From: Lachnospiraceae bacterium GAM79 | GTDB taxonomy: Bacteria > Bacillota > Clostridia > Lachnospirales > Lachnospiraceae | NCBI GenBank assembly: GCA_003584705.1 | Contig: AP018536.1 | Location: forward strand, 3,658,001 to 3,722,000 | Length of the DNA stretch: 64,000 bases | Direction: 5' to 3' | Shown here: positions 1 through 8,238 of the stretch, piece by piece | How positions within the stretch are numbered: the stretch's first letter is position 1 | How the letters are laid out: every line of letters starts with the position of its first letter | The notes under the pieces: generated by a model | What the model saw: the letters and a program-made list of their open reading frames with translations, nothing else | What the model was told of the DNA's origin: nothing | Databases searched by the model: none | Translations under genes and position numbers: made by a program

Positions 1-114
1 AGCGGTCTTGGTTTCTGTCTTAACTGGAGTTGTCGGTGCTGCTTTCTTAACTTCTGCCTTAGGTGCTTCCACTTTAGCTGCTACAGGTGCTACAGTTTTC
101 TTAACTACTGCCAT
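1..114 (-). CDS. N-terminus of an Ala/Lys-rich protein (cut by window edge)
   Basis: Only the first 38 codons are present; the gene runs off the left edge. The ATG at 114 is preceded by AAGGGAG at a good distance. The visible residues start MAVVKKTVAPVAAK and are almost only Ala, Lys, Val, Pro, Thr and Glu, like the basic low-complexity head of small Lachnospiraceae proteins such as the DUF6465 group. That family name is a guess from composition, and no functional domain is visible. A promoter of its own lies at 201-229. Confidence 0.6.
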   Translation of the reverse strand, partial: MAVVKKTVAPVAAKVEAPKAEVKKAAPTTPVKTETKTA

Positions 115-200
115 GTTACCGTCTCCCTTCTGTACGAATCATGTACAAAAAACATTTTCATTCTCCTCACAAGTACCGTATTTCGGCGCTCGATAAGGGT

Positions 201-229
201 AGTGTATTCCTTTTCCCTATAATTGTCAA
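201..229 (-). promoter_or_regulatory. Sigma-70-type promoter for the Ala/Lys-rich gene
   Basis: On the minus strand TTGACA (224-229) and TACACT (201-206) are separated by exactly 17 bp. Transcription would start near 194, giving a leader of about 80 nt before the ATG at 114. The promoter begins directly behind the uppP stop codon, so the left-edge gene can be transcribed separately. Confidence 0.7.
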
Positions 230-232
230 CTG

Positions 233-1144
233 TTATGCGAATACCAGAAAGTACAGCAATACGATAATACCCAGCACAATACGATACCATCCAAAGACTT
301 TAAAGTCATGCTTTTTGATATATCCCATCAGGAAACGAAGTACGAACAGGGATACAATGAAGGATATCACTGTACCGACCAGCAGGCAGGCAAGCTCCAT
401 TCCCGTGAATGCAAATCCGAACTTCAATACCTTCAGAAGACTCGCTCCAAACATAACGGGAATCGCCAGAAAGAAGGTAAATTCCGCTGCCACCGTTCTC
501 GATATACCAATCATAATAGCACCCAGGATCGTAGCTCCGGAGCGGGATGTTCCGGGCAGTGCCGCAGCCACCAGTTGGCAGAAACCGATGATCAATGCAT
601 CTCTGTAGGTCAACTGTGACAGTGTTGTGGTGGTAGGTACACGATTCTTGTTCCAGTTCTCGATCACGATAAACAATACACCGACCAGTACCAGCATAAC
701 TGCTACCACGATGACCTGGACCGTTACTCCACTGGTTCCGATCTCTTTTTTGAAGGCTTCGCTCACCGCATCATCAAACAGCAGGCCGTAAACGACCGCA
801 GGGATACATGCTACAACGATCTTCACCCACATCCAGAAAGCATCCATGCTCAGTGCCACATTTCCTACCGTAAAATCTTTTTTAGATCTTACAATACCAC
901 CTTTTTTTGTCTGCTGATTTTTCTTCATATAAAAAGGCCAGATCTTGTTCCAGAACAGAACGACTACCGCCAGGATAGCTCCCAACTGAATGACAACATC
1001 AAACATATCGAAGAAACCTTCACTGGTCTCCTGAAAGGGAATCAGACGCTCCACCAGGATCAGATGTCCTGTGCTGCTGATGGGCAGCCACTCGGTGATG
1101 CCCTCCACGATACCGTAGATAATTGCCTTGATAATTTCTAACAT
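233..1144 (-). CDS. uppP: Undecaprenyl-diphosphatase UppP/BacA
   Basis: Integral membrane phosphatase that converts undecaprenyl diphosphate to the monophosphate, recycling the lipid carrier for peptidoglycan; its overproduction gives bacitracin resistance in other species. The protein is 303 aa, close to the usual 265-300. Both family signatures are visible: EGITEWLPISSTGHL near the N-terminus and LPGTSRSGATI in the second half, with the Glu, Ser, His and Arg residues of the active site. Several hydrophobic segments fill the rest. The start at 1144 is chosen because AGGAG stands 6-7 nt upstream; an upstream in-frame Met would run into the patatin gene. It follows that gene by 43 nt and is probably cotranscribed with it. 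Confidence 0.95.
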   Translation of the reverse strand: MLEIIKAIIYGIVEGITEWLPISSTGHLILVERLIPFQETSEGFFDMFDVVIQLGAILAVVVLFWNKIWPFYMKKNQQTKKGGIVRSKKDFTVGNVALSMDAFWMWVKIVVACIPAVVYGLLFDDAVSEAFKKEIGTSGVTVQVIVVAVMLVLVGVLFIVIENWNKNRVPTTTTLSQLTYRDALIIGFCQLVAAALPGTSRSGATILGAIMIGISRTVAAEFTFFLAIPVMFGASLLKVLKFGFAFTGMELACLLVGTVISFIVSLFVLRFLMGYIKKHDFKVFGWYRIVLGIIVLLYFLVFA

Positions 1145-1187
1145 TTTGTTTCTCCTATCTTTTTTATTTTCTGACGAATCAGAGCTT

Positions 1188-2048
1188 TTATTTTTCCAGA
1201 TATGCCAGCAGATCTTCATAGCAGTTCTCTGCTTCCTGATAGCCCTCTTCATATAATGCGATCAGTTTGTCCTTGTCTTTCTCTATCCGTCCCACATCAC
1301 TCTTCTTATGAGGTCTGATCACGAAAGCCTGACCGTTTTTCTCCTGTCTGTCAATATAGTCCAGGCACTCGTTATAACGGACATGTCGGTCTGCCATGAG
1401 TTCATATACTTTAGGATATTTCAGGTATCTGAGTTTTATGAGTCCCAGCTGTGACGCAGATGCGGGCTTTCTCACGAATCCCACCTCTTTGGTCATGACC
1501 AGGATGTTCTTCCGGTTGCCGTCCAGAATAGATTTCTCCAGAGGAATGGCATCGCTGATGCCACCATCCAGATACAGCTTCCCATCGATCTTCACATTCC
1601 GTGCCACCAGCGGCAGGGATGCGGATGCCCGGATCTTGTCGATATCCTTGCGGATATCACGGACACGCAGATACTCCGGCTGTCCCGTCTCGATGTTGGT
1701 CACCACGCTGTAGGCCTTGCCAGGATATTTTTCAAAGGTATCGTAATCATACGGATACAGGTAATCCGGAATCAGGTGATAACAGAAATCCACATTGAAC
1801 AAATCTCCGCTGGTCAATAAGCTTTCCAGGCTGCAATACCGTCTCGTATCCAAATAATCCACACTGACACTCAGCGCCCGTCCCTTTTGTCTGGACAGGT
1901 AGCTGCACATATGGCATGCACCGGCGGATACTCCGTAGATGTGGGAAAAATCAATTCCCTTTTCCGTAAAAAAGTCCAGTACGCCGGCGGTGTATACACC
2001 CTTCATTCCGCCGCCTTCCAATACCAGTCCTGCCTGATACATTCTCAT
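1188..2048 (-). CDS. Patatin-like phospholipase family protein
   Basis: Predicted serine lipid acyl hydrolase of the bacterial patatin/RssA-YjjU type, 286 aa. The oxyanion loop LVLEGGGMKG lies at residues 8-17, the nucleophile motif GVSAGA (GxSxG) near residue 43, and the Asp of the catalytic dyad in DGGISDAIP near residue 163. No signal peptide is seen, so it should act on the cytoplasmic face of the membrane. The start at 2048 has AAAGGAGAG just upstream; an ATG six bases later (2042) is also possible. Its position before uppP suggests a membrane-lipid role, but this is inference and the substrate is unknown. Confidence 0.85.
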   Translation of the reverse strand: MRMYQAGLVLEGGGMKGVYTAGVLDFFTEKGIDFSHIYGVSAGACHMCSYLSRQKGRALSVSVDYLDTRRYCSLESLLTSGDLFNVDFCYHLIPDYLYPYDYDTFEKYPGKAYSVVTNIETGQPEYLRVRDIRKDIDKIRASASLPLVARNVKIDGKLYLDGGISDAIPLEKSILDGNRKNILVMTKEVGFVRKPASASQLGLIKLRYLKYPKVYELMADRHVRYNECLDYIDRQEKNGQAFVIRPHKKSDVGRIEKDKDKLIALYEEGYQEAENCYEDLLAYLEK

Positions 2049-2066
2049 TACTCTCCTTTCTGCTTC

Positions 2067-2159
2067 TGCAACTATCCAGAACCACATCAGCATATCGAAA
2101 GGCTCATTCGTGCAAGCACAATTCGCTTTCGATATGCTGCGTGACTCTAGATAGTTGCA
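2067..2159. repeat. Degenerate palindromic repeat with TGCAACTATC ends
   Basis: The ends TGCAACTATCCAGA and TCTAGATAGTTGCA are inverted copies, and the inside carries a second inverted pair, CAGCATATCGAAAG and CTTTCGATATGCTG. The outer sequence resembles the GTAACTATTCAGA ends of the repeat family at 26754, 46129 and 56016. Its right end covers the last codons and stop of the aminotransferase gene (2147-2149). Confidence 0.6.
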
Positions 2160-3340
2160 TACTCCGTCTTCACAAACTTCCGCAACGCTTCCAGGGATCT
2201 CTCCACTTTTTCGGTGTCCACACAGTAGGCCATGCGGAAATATCCGGGTGCACCAAAGCTATCACCCGGTACCAGAACGAGATCATATTTCAATGCTTTC
2301 TGGCTGAATACCTTGGCATCCTCTTCCAGCGCCTTCGGGAAAATGTAGAAGGTTCCGCCGGGCTTCACACAAGTGAATCCCAGCTCGGTCAGTTCTTTAT
2401 ACAGGATATTCATATTCGTCTCATACACCGACAGATCCGCTGTCTTATCCAGTACCTGTGCCACTGCCAGCTGGATAATGGAGGGAGGACAGTTATGTCC
2501 GATACCTCGGGAGATCTGTCCGCACATATTGATCATGGTCTCCGCATCCTCACATGCCGGGTTCACTGCCACATAACCGATACGTTCTCCCGGCAGAGAC
2601 AGAGATTTGGAGAAAGAATAGCACATGATGGTATTGTCATAAAAATAGGATACGCAGGGACTGTCTACACCTTCAAACACGATCTCACGATAAGGTTCAT
2701 CAGAGATCAGATAAATAATATGACCGTATTCCTTGGACTTTTCGCTCAGGATATCTGCCAGTCTCTGCAATGTCGGGGTGGAATATACCACACCGGAGGG
2801 GTTGTTGGGAGTGTTGATCAGTACTGCCTTGACCTTCTCCGTCAGCATCTCCTCAAACGCCTCGAAGTTGATCTGGAAGTTCTCCAGATTGGGGGGAACC
2901 ACCTTCAGTACCGCTCCGGTGAGATCCACATAAGGATGATATTCCGGGAAAAACGGTGCAAAAGTCAGGATCTCATCTCCCGGCTCCGTCACCAGACGAA
3001 AAGCATGTGCCAACGCTCCTGCCGCCCCGGATGCCATGAAAATGTGCTCCTTACGATAAGGCAGCCCAAACTTTTTCTCCAGGTTCTCCGCAATTGCCTC
3101 CCTGACACTTGTAATACCGAGGCTGGGACTGTAGCCATGCAGTTCCAACGGTTCCTTCGTTGCCAGCATATGGATCATACGATCTGTAAATTCTCTGGGA
3201 ACCGGAACGGAAGGATTCCCCAGGCTGTAATCAAATACGTTCTCGTATCCGATTTCCTGTCCCCTTGCCGTAGCAAATTCCGAAAGCTGCCGAATCACCG
3301 ATTTTCCCGACAGCATGTCTTTATATTTCTGAACTAACAT
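2147..3340 (-). CDS. Class I/II PLP-dependent aminotransferase
   Basis: Fold-type I aminotransferase of the aspartate aminotransferase family, 397 aa, which is a usual length. The Schiff-base lysine lies in SFSKSLSLPGERIGYV, and NTPNNPSG and SDEPYRE supply the Asn and Asp that hold the cofactor. The C-terminal substrate Arg is likely in GYFRMAYC. Cytosolic. The amino-donor specificity cannot be read from sequence. The start at 3340 begins MLVQKYKDML, with GGAAAGGAG just upstream. The final residues ATI and the stop are encoded inside the palindromic repeat at 2067-2159, so the C-terminus may have been reshaped by that repeat. Confidence 0.9.
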   Translation of the reverse strand: MLVQKYKDMLSGKSVIRQLSEFATARGQEIGYENVFDYSLGNPSVPVPREFTDRMIHMLATKEPLELHGYSPSLGITSVREAIAENLEKKFGLPYRKEHIFMASGAAGALAHAFRLVTEPGDEILTFAPFFPEYHPYVDLTGAVLKVVPPNLENFQINFEAFEEMLTEKVKAVLINTPNNPSGVVYSTPTLQRLADILSEKSKEYGHIIYLISDEPYREIVFEGVDSPCVSYFYDNTIMCYSFSKSLSLPGERIGYVAVNPACEDAETMINMCGQISRGIGHNCPPSIIQLAVAQVLDKTADLSVYETNMNILYKELTELGFTCVKPGGTFYIFPKALEEDAKVFSQKALKYDLVLVPGDSFGAPGYFRMAYCVDTEKVERSLEALRKFVKTEYATI

Positions 3341-3360
3341 ACTAATCTCCTTTCCGCAGA

Positions 3361-3407
3361 CGATTCCTTTCGTCGGAGGAATCGCAAATCAAATTTCAAA
3401 TTTGATT
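3361..3407. other. Two adjacent palindromes between GGDEF and aminotransferase genes
   Basis: CGATTCC (3361-3367) pairs with GGAATCG (3378-3384), and AATCAAATTT (3387-3396) pairs perfectly with AAATTTGATT (3398-3407). No uridine run follows on the minus strand, so they are not standard terminators. They may be an mRNA-processing or operator site. Function unknown. Confidence 0.5.
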
Positions 3408-3416
3408 CTGCGCTGT

Positions 3417-5045
3417 TTATTTGATCTCTATAAACTTATCTCCGAACCTTTCCGTGGACAGACAGATACTGTTTCTTCCACAGCTTTTGGCCTTATAGAG
3501 AAGATCATCCGCTCTTGATGTGAAATCCCATTCCTTGTTATTGCCCACCGGAATCCGCACAAATACTCCCTGGCTTACCGATACATAGTTGCTGCAATTA
3601 CTGCATTCATGGGGAAGTTTCAATTTGCGGACCTTCCTCAAAATATCTTCCGCCACTCTTCGTATCTTCTCCACCGTCATTCCTGTATAGAGAATCATAA
3701 ATTCATCCCCACCGTATCTGGCACAGAAAATCTTACCCGGAACCTGCTGTTTCCGCAGAACTCCGGCAATCGCTTTCAGGCACTGATCTCCGGCAAGATG
3801 TCCGTAATGATCGTTGTATTCCTTGAAGAAATCAATATCCATGAGTTCTACTCCCATGAGCTCATGTTCCTCATAGGCATGTTCAAAACTGCTCGTAAAG
3901 TGTTCATGTAAAAAGGTCCGGTTTGCCAGTCCCGTCAGCTCATCATGCATAGCCAGACTTTCCAGCTCCCGGTTGGAAGCTTTCATGTTCGTCCAGTCCA
4001 ACGTAACGTTTTTCAGCCGGTTCTGCAATTCTATGACATTGATCAGCGCTTCTCTGTTTTCCTGTTGGTATTTCTCATAAATATCAAAATACTGGCGGGT
4101 ATAATCTATGTATTCCCAGGTGAGACCTTTCTTCTGCAGAAGTTCACTCTTGAAAGGATACAGATCCAGGAAAATATTATAATGCTCTTCGATATGCTTT
4201 TCATCAATGATCCGGATCAATTCTTCCAGATATTTTCCATCAGGCAGGATTGCCAGGATTCCCGCCAGGATCACCAGTTCATCCATGATCTCTTCAAAAA
4301 CATCCCGGTCTGACAATTGCTCCAGAAGATCTGCTGCAAGCTTTAAAGCCTCTTCCTCATGCCCTTGTAATAATTCGCAGGAAATACGATACATTTCTAA
4401 TGTTATTTTCGAATAATAGCTTTCCGATGCCTCTCTGATGATCTGTTCTATTTGATTCCAAAGCCGTAAAGCCTCTTCCATTTCTCCCATATACATGTGA
4501 CAGCAGCCACATTCGATCATACAGTTGATCCTGTTATAATTCAGCTGATATGTTTTCTCTGACTTACTATAGGAGTCGATTGCTGTACGGTAATGCTGTA
4601 TCGCCTCCTGCCGCAGGCGCATCCTGACCAGGGTATAGGCAATATTACTCTCCGCCATGCCCTGGATATAATAAAAATGGTATTTTTCCGCATATTGAAG
4701 GCAGTTATAATAGGAACTTAAGGCCACCATCCGGTTGTTCTTCCGATCGGACACCGCTCCCATCATATTATAGGTTCTGGCCAGCAGTTCATACATCTGC
4801 TCATTTTTCAGATAACCGATACTCTCTGTCAGACATTGCAAGGTTTTTTCATACTGGTCGTTCTGCCAATAATATTCTGCAAGATAATAAAGCCCCAGGC
4901 CGGCCAGCTTCTGTGAGCCGGTGTCTGCTGCATATTCCATCACTTTCTGACAGGTCTCGTTGTCCGGAAATTTACCGTTTTCCCGGTTTTGGATGGTTTC
5001 CTCTATGAAATTTTGAATGGTCTGTGGTAAACCCTTTAAATCCAT
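3417..5045 (-). CDS. TPR-repeat diguanylate cyclase (GGDEF) protein
   Basis: 542-aa cytosolic protein. The first 330 or so residues are helical repeats of TPR type (for example LGLYYLAEYYWQNDQYEKTL and SNIAYTLVRMRLRQEAIQHY). A linker with a short coiled segment (IELQNRLKNVTLDW) follows, and then a C-terminal GGDEF domain. The catalytic RYGGDEF signature is intact and is preceded by the typical DELTGLANR start, so cyclic-di-GMP synthesis is likely. No clear RxxD inhibitory site was noted. The start at 5045 has AAAGGA seven bases upstream; another ATG at 5078 has a weaker site. TPR-GGDEF proteins usually sense protein partners, which is inference here. It lies upstream of the aminotransferase with a 76-nt gap. 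Confidence 0.88.
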   Translation of the reverse strand: MDLKGLPQTIQNFIEETIQNRENGKFPDNETCQKVMEYAADTGSQKLAGLGLYYLAEYYWQNDQYEKTLQCLTESIGYLKNEQMYELLARTYNMMGAVSDRKNNRMVALSSYYNCLQYAEKYHFYYIQGMAESNIAYTLVRMRLRQEAIQHYRTAIDSYSKSEKTYQLNYNRINCMIECGCCHMYMGEMEEALRLWNQIEQIIREASESYYSKITLEMYRISCELLQGHEEEALKLAADLLEQLSDRDVFEEIMDELVILAGILAILPDGKYLEELIRIIDEKHIEEHYNIFLDLYPFKSELLQKKGLTWEYIDYTRQYFDIYEKYQQENREALINVIELQNRLKNVTLDWTNMKASNRELESLAMHDELTGLANRTFLHEHFTSSFEHAYEEHELMGVELMDIDFFKEYNDHYGHLAGDQCLKAIAGVLRKQQVPGKIFCARYGGDEFMILYTGMTVEKIRRVAEDILRKVRKLKLPHECSNCSNYVSVSQGVFVRIPVGNNKEWDFTSRADDLLYKAKSCGRNSICLSTERFGDKFIEIK

Positions 5046-5210
5046 GCCGGTTCCTTTCCGGAATCTCCAAGCTGTCATTGATCATCCCCTGTCAGAGGCC
5101 ATCATAAACAGCCATGGTATTCTAAATAGTTATCATACCACAGTACTTTGTCACTTTACAAGATTGCTCCGCCAAAAATACACGTCACCCGTAAAAAATT
5201 AAGGTTTTAT

Positions 5211-6734
5211 TTAGATTTCATCCTCTGCCCATGCAAGAGCACATTTCACTGCACGATGCCAGCCTTTCAATAATTGCCGGCGTCTTTCCTCCTCCATCTG
5301 CGGTGCAAAGGATGCTCCGATCTGCCAGTTCTCACGGATCTCATCACGATTCTTCCAATAGCCTACCGCAAGTCCTGCCAGATAAGCCGCTCCCAAAGCC
5401 GTCGTCTCAATACAGGCCGGGCGGCGTACCTGTGTATTTACAATATCTGCCTGAAACTGCATGAGGAAATCATTGGCACTGGCGCCGCCGTCTACTTTCA
5501 GGCTCTTTAAATCAATGCCGCTGTCCTTCTCCATGGCTTCCAGCACATCTGCCGTCTGGTATGCGATGGATTCCAGCGTGGCCCGGATGAAATGTTCCTT
5601 GGTACAGCCTCTGGTAATGCCGACGATGGTTCCTCTGGCATACTGGTCCCAGTAAGGAGCTCCCATGCCCGCAAATGCCGGAACAATATAGACCCCTGCG
5701 GTATCCGGCACATGCTCCGCATACTCCTGGGACTGTGCAGAGGTCTTGAGCATACGCATACTGTCACGAAGCCACTGGATCCCGGCACCGGCTACGAACA
5801 CGCTGCCCTCCAGGGCATATTCTACGTTCTTGCTTGTGCTGGCAGCAATAGTGGTCAACAGACCCGACTGGGAGGTAATGGCTTCGTGTCCGGTATTCAT
5901 TAATAAGAAGCAGCCGGTCCCATAAGTATTTTTCACTTCTCCCTGCTCAAAGCAGCACTGTCCGAACAGCGCCGCCTGCTGGTCTCCCGCCGCACCGGCG
6001 ATAGGAATCTCGCCGCCCAGAACAGAAGCATCGGTCCTGCCGTAGATTTCGCTGGAACAACATACCCTGGGCAGCAGACTCTCCGGGATATTGAAGCGCT
6101 TCAGGATCTCCTGATCCCAGCAGAGATTATGAATATCGAAAAGCATGGTCCGGGAAGCATTGGTATAATCCGTTACATGTACGGCACCCTTGGTCAGATT
6201 CCAGATCAGCCAGGTATCTACCGTACCGAAAAGCAATTCTCCCCGCTCTGCCCGTTCTCTGACACCGGGTACATTATTCAGGATCCAGGCAATCTTGGAA
6301 GCACTGAAATAAGCATCCGGGATCAAGCCGGTCTTCTTCCGGATGATTTTGTCAAAACCGTCTTTTTTCAATTCCTCGATCATATCGGAGGTCCGGCGGC
6401 ACTGCCATACAATGGCATTGTATACCGGTTCCCCGGTATTTTTATCCCAGAGAATCGTAGTCTCACGCTGATTCGTGATGCCGATGGCCTCGATCTGGTC
6501 ATCGGTGATACCCAGCACCGCCATACTTTCAATGGCCACTCCCAGCTGGGAGGACCAGATTTCCATAGGGTTATGCTCTACCCAGCCTGGCTGGGGATAG
6601 ATCTGTGTGAATTCTTTTTGTGCCATGGAACAGATATTTCCCTGTTTATCAAACAGGATACAGCGGGAACTCGTGGTTCCCTGATCCAGTGCCATGATGT
6701 ATGTCTTTTTCTGTGTGTTATGTGTATCTCCCAT
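5211..6734 (-). CDS. glpK: Glycerol kinase
   Basis: FGGY-family kinase that phosphorylates glycerol to sn-glycerol 3-phosphate, 507 aa (family about 500). [15 protein letters not shown] is the N-terminal phosphate-binding motif, and [13 protein letters not shown] and [18 protein letters not shown] are the two FGGY signatures. The start at 6734 adds about ten residues before the conserved [16 protein letters not shown] lies 12 nt upstream, so a slightly different start remains possible. Last gene of the glycerol operon, 123 nt after the DUF1667 gene. In Enterococcus and Bacillus GlpK a His in the segment before EVPIAG is phosphorylated by HPr; here that segment reads [14 protein letters not shown] and has no His. 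Confidence 0.95.
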   Translation of the reverse strand: MGDTHNTQKKTYIMALDQGTTSSRCILFDKQGNICSMAQKEFTQIYPQPGWVEHNPMEIWSSQLGVAIESMAVLGITDDQIEAIGITNQRETTILWDKNTGEPVYNAIVWQCRRTSDMIEELKKDGFDKIIRKKTGLIPDAYFSASKIAWILNNVPGVRERAERGELLFGTVDTWLIWNLTKGAVHVTDYTNASRTMLFDIHNLCWDQEILKRFNIPESLLPRVCCSSEIYGRTDASVLGGEIPIAGAAGDQQAALFGQCCFEQGEVKNTYGTGCFLLMNTGHEAITSQSGLLTTIAASTSKNVEYALEGSVFVAGAGIQWLRDSMRMLKTSAQSQEYAEHVPDTAGVYIVPAFAGMGAPYWDQYARGTIVGITRGCTKEHFIRATLESIAYQTADVLEAMEKDSGIDLKSLKVDGGASANDFLMQFQADIVNTQVRRPACIETTALGAAYLAGLAVGYWKNRDEIRENWQIGASFAPQMEEERRRQLLKGWHRAVKCALAWAEDEI

Positions 6735-6857
6735 TGTGTTATGTAACCTCCCGTTGTTCGTTCCAGGCTCTGCCCATAGCATATCCCAATCGTGTCATTG
6801 GAATATATTGTGTCCATTGCCCCAAATATGCTCTATTCTCAATAGTTCTGTCCTCTG

Positions 6858-7235
6858 TCACCCACGAAACGACCGGGTTGCCACTATATTGACACCCGTG
6901 TCAGCTACGTTTTCCACAATGACATCTCCTACATGAATGGGTGCAGCCACAGTGACATCTGCCAGGGCTTTCATGCAGTCATCGATCCTGCCTTTGGGAA
7001 TATCGGAAGCCGTCTTCACGGATACTACTGTGTCCGGATACCCTTCCACACGCACGGTGGAGGTGACGATCCGGGTAGGATTCGTGACTTCTTTTTCTCC
7101 GTAAGCCGCCCCTCTGGGGCACCGGTTGCCGGTCACTGTGACACTATTGTCACCTTCTATGGTCACAGTCAGAGCACACCCCACCGGGCAGCAGATACAG
7201 GTCAGTTCTCTTTGTGTTGTGTTCTTCTCTGCCAT
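6858..7235 (-). CDS. DUF1667 family protein of the glycerol oxidation operon
   Basis: 125-aa protein. The cysteine cluster CICCPVGC near the N-terminus and a further GNRCPRG can bind metal, most likely an iron-sulfur cluster. DUF1667 proteins are regularly encoded directly after the paired FAD oxidoreductases of anaerobic glycerol-3-phosphate oxidation, and that context is kept here (4 nt after the second oxidoreductase). It is thought to act as a small electron-transfer or anchoring subunit, analogous to GlpC; this is inference from context. The start at 7235 is the first Met of the conserved reading frame. Confidence 0.85.
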   Translation of the reverse strand: MAEKNTTQRELTCICCPVGCALTVTIEGDNSVTVTGNRCPRGAAYGEKEVTNPTRIVTSTVRVEGYPDTVVSVKTASDIPKGRIDDCMKALADVTVAAPIHVGDVIVENVADTGVNIVATRSFRG

Positions 7236-7239
7236 CGTC

Positions 7240-8238
7240 TCACCCTCTTTTCTGCCGAATATATTCTACAGCGTAGTTTCCCGCCTTTTCCGCTTCTGCG
7301 GATACATGGTCTACCAGTTCATGGACGTGGAGCACATTGCCGCAGGCGAAGACTCCGGGGATACTGCACTCCAGATTCTCTCCCACTACCGGTCCTCCGG
7401 TCTTGCCGTCCATATCTGCTCCTAAGCCTCTGGTCAGTTCGTTCTCCGGGATCAGCCCGCAGGATAACAACAGAGTATCACAGGGAACATCCCATTCGGA
7501 ACCGGGAATCGGTTTTCCATTATCATCCACTTTCGTAAAGGTCACACCCTCTACACGGTCTTTGCCGTGGATCTTTGCTACCGTAGTATTCAGATACAGT
7601 GGAATATTAAAATCATCCAGGCACTGGACAATGTTACGCTTCAGTCCGCCGCTTTGGGGGCGAAGCTCTGCCACGCACTGTACTTTGGCACCTTCCAGCA
7701 CCATACGTCTCGCCATGATAAGTCCGATGTCTCCGGAACCAAGGATCACCACACATTTACCGGGCATCCGCCCTCTGATATTTACATAATACTGTGCCGT
7801 TCCGGCGCTGTAGATGCCTGCCGGTCTGCTGCCGGGGATATTTAACGCACCACGGGAACGCTCTCTGCAGCCCATCGCCAGGATCACGGTCTCTGTCTCG
7901 ATCTCCAACAGACCGTCCTCTTTGTTCATGGCGGTGACTTTCTTGCGTCCATCGGAGCGCAGGGAAATATTTGTTACCATGGTATTCAGCAGATAAGGGA
8001 TTTTTGCTTCTTCTGCCATGTCAATATAACGTTCCGCATATTCCGGTCCGGTCAGCTCCTCTTTAAAAGTATGCAGTCCGAAACCGTTGTGGATACACTG
8101 GTTCAGAATGCCTCCCAGTTCTCTGTCACGCTCTAAGATCAGCACTTTTTCACAGCCGGCCTTTCTCGCAGACATCGCTGCCGCCAGTCCCGCAGGACCT
8201 CCTCCGATGATGACGATATCTTCTGTGCGTTTACTCAT
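7240..8238 (-). CDS. NAD(P)/FAD-dependent oxidoreductase, glycerol operon
   Basis: 332-aa two-dinucleotide-binding flavoprotein. The FAD Rossmann motif IIGGGPAGLAAAMSARKAG is at the N-terminus and a second, NAD-binding, motif VILGSGDIGLIMARRM is in the middle. AMGCRERSRGALNIPGSRP and the C-terminal GVFACGNVLHVHELVD are typical of the family. The start overlaps the end of the upstream dehydrogenase gene by 8 nt, so translation is likely coupled. It probably takes electrons from the GlpA-like subunit and passes them to NAD or an Fe-S partner during anaerobic glycerol-3-phosphate oxidation. That role follows from operon context and is not proven by sequence. Confidence 0.85.
   Translation of the reverse strand: MSKRTEDIVIIGGGPAGLAAAMSARKAGCEKVLILERDRELGGILNQCIHNGFGLHTFKEELTGPEYAERYIDMAEEAKIPYLLNTMVTNISLRSDGRKKVTAMNKEDGLLEIETETVILAMGCRERSRGALNIPGSRPAGIYSAGTAQYYVNIRGRMPGKCVVILGSGDIGLIMARRMVLEGAKVQCVAELRPQSGGLKRNIVQCLDDFNIPLYLNTTVAKIHGKDRVEGVTFTKVDDNGKPIPGSEWDVPCDTLLLSCGLIPENELTRGLGADMDGKTGGPVVGENLECSIPGVFACGNVLHVHELVDHVSAEAEKAGNYAVEYIRQKRG

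Noticed and set aside
2141..3337. A 398-codon open frame on the plus strand opposite the aminotransferase
   Set aside because: It is the shadow of a well-conserved enzyme on the other strand; no family features and many His/Arg/Gln codons of antisense type.
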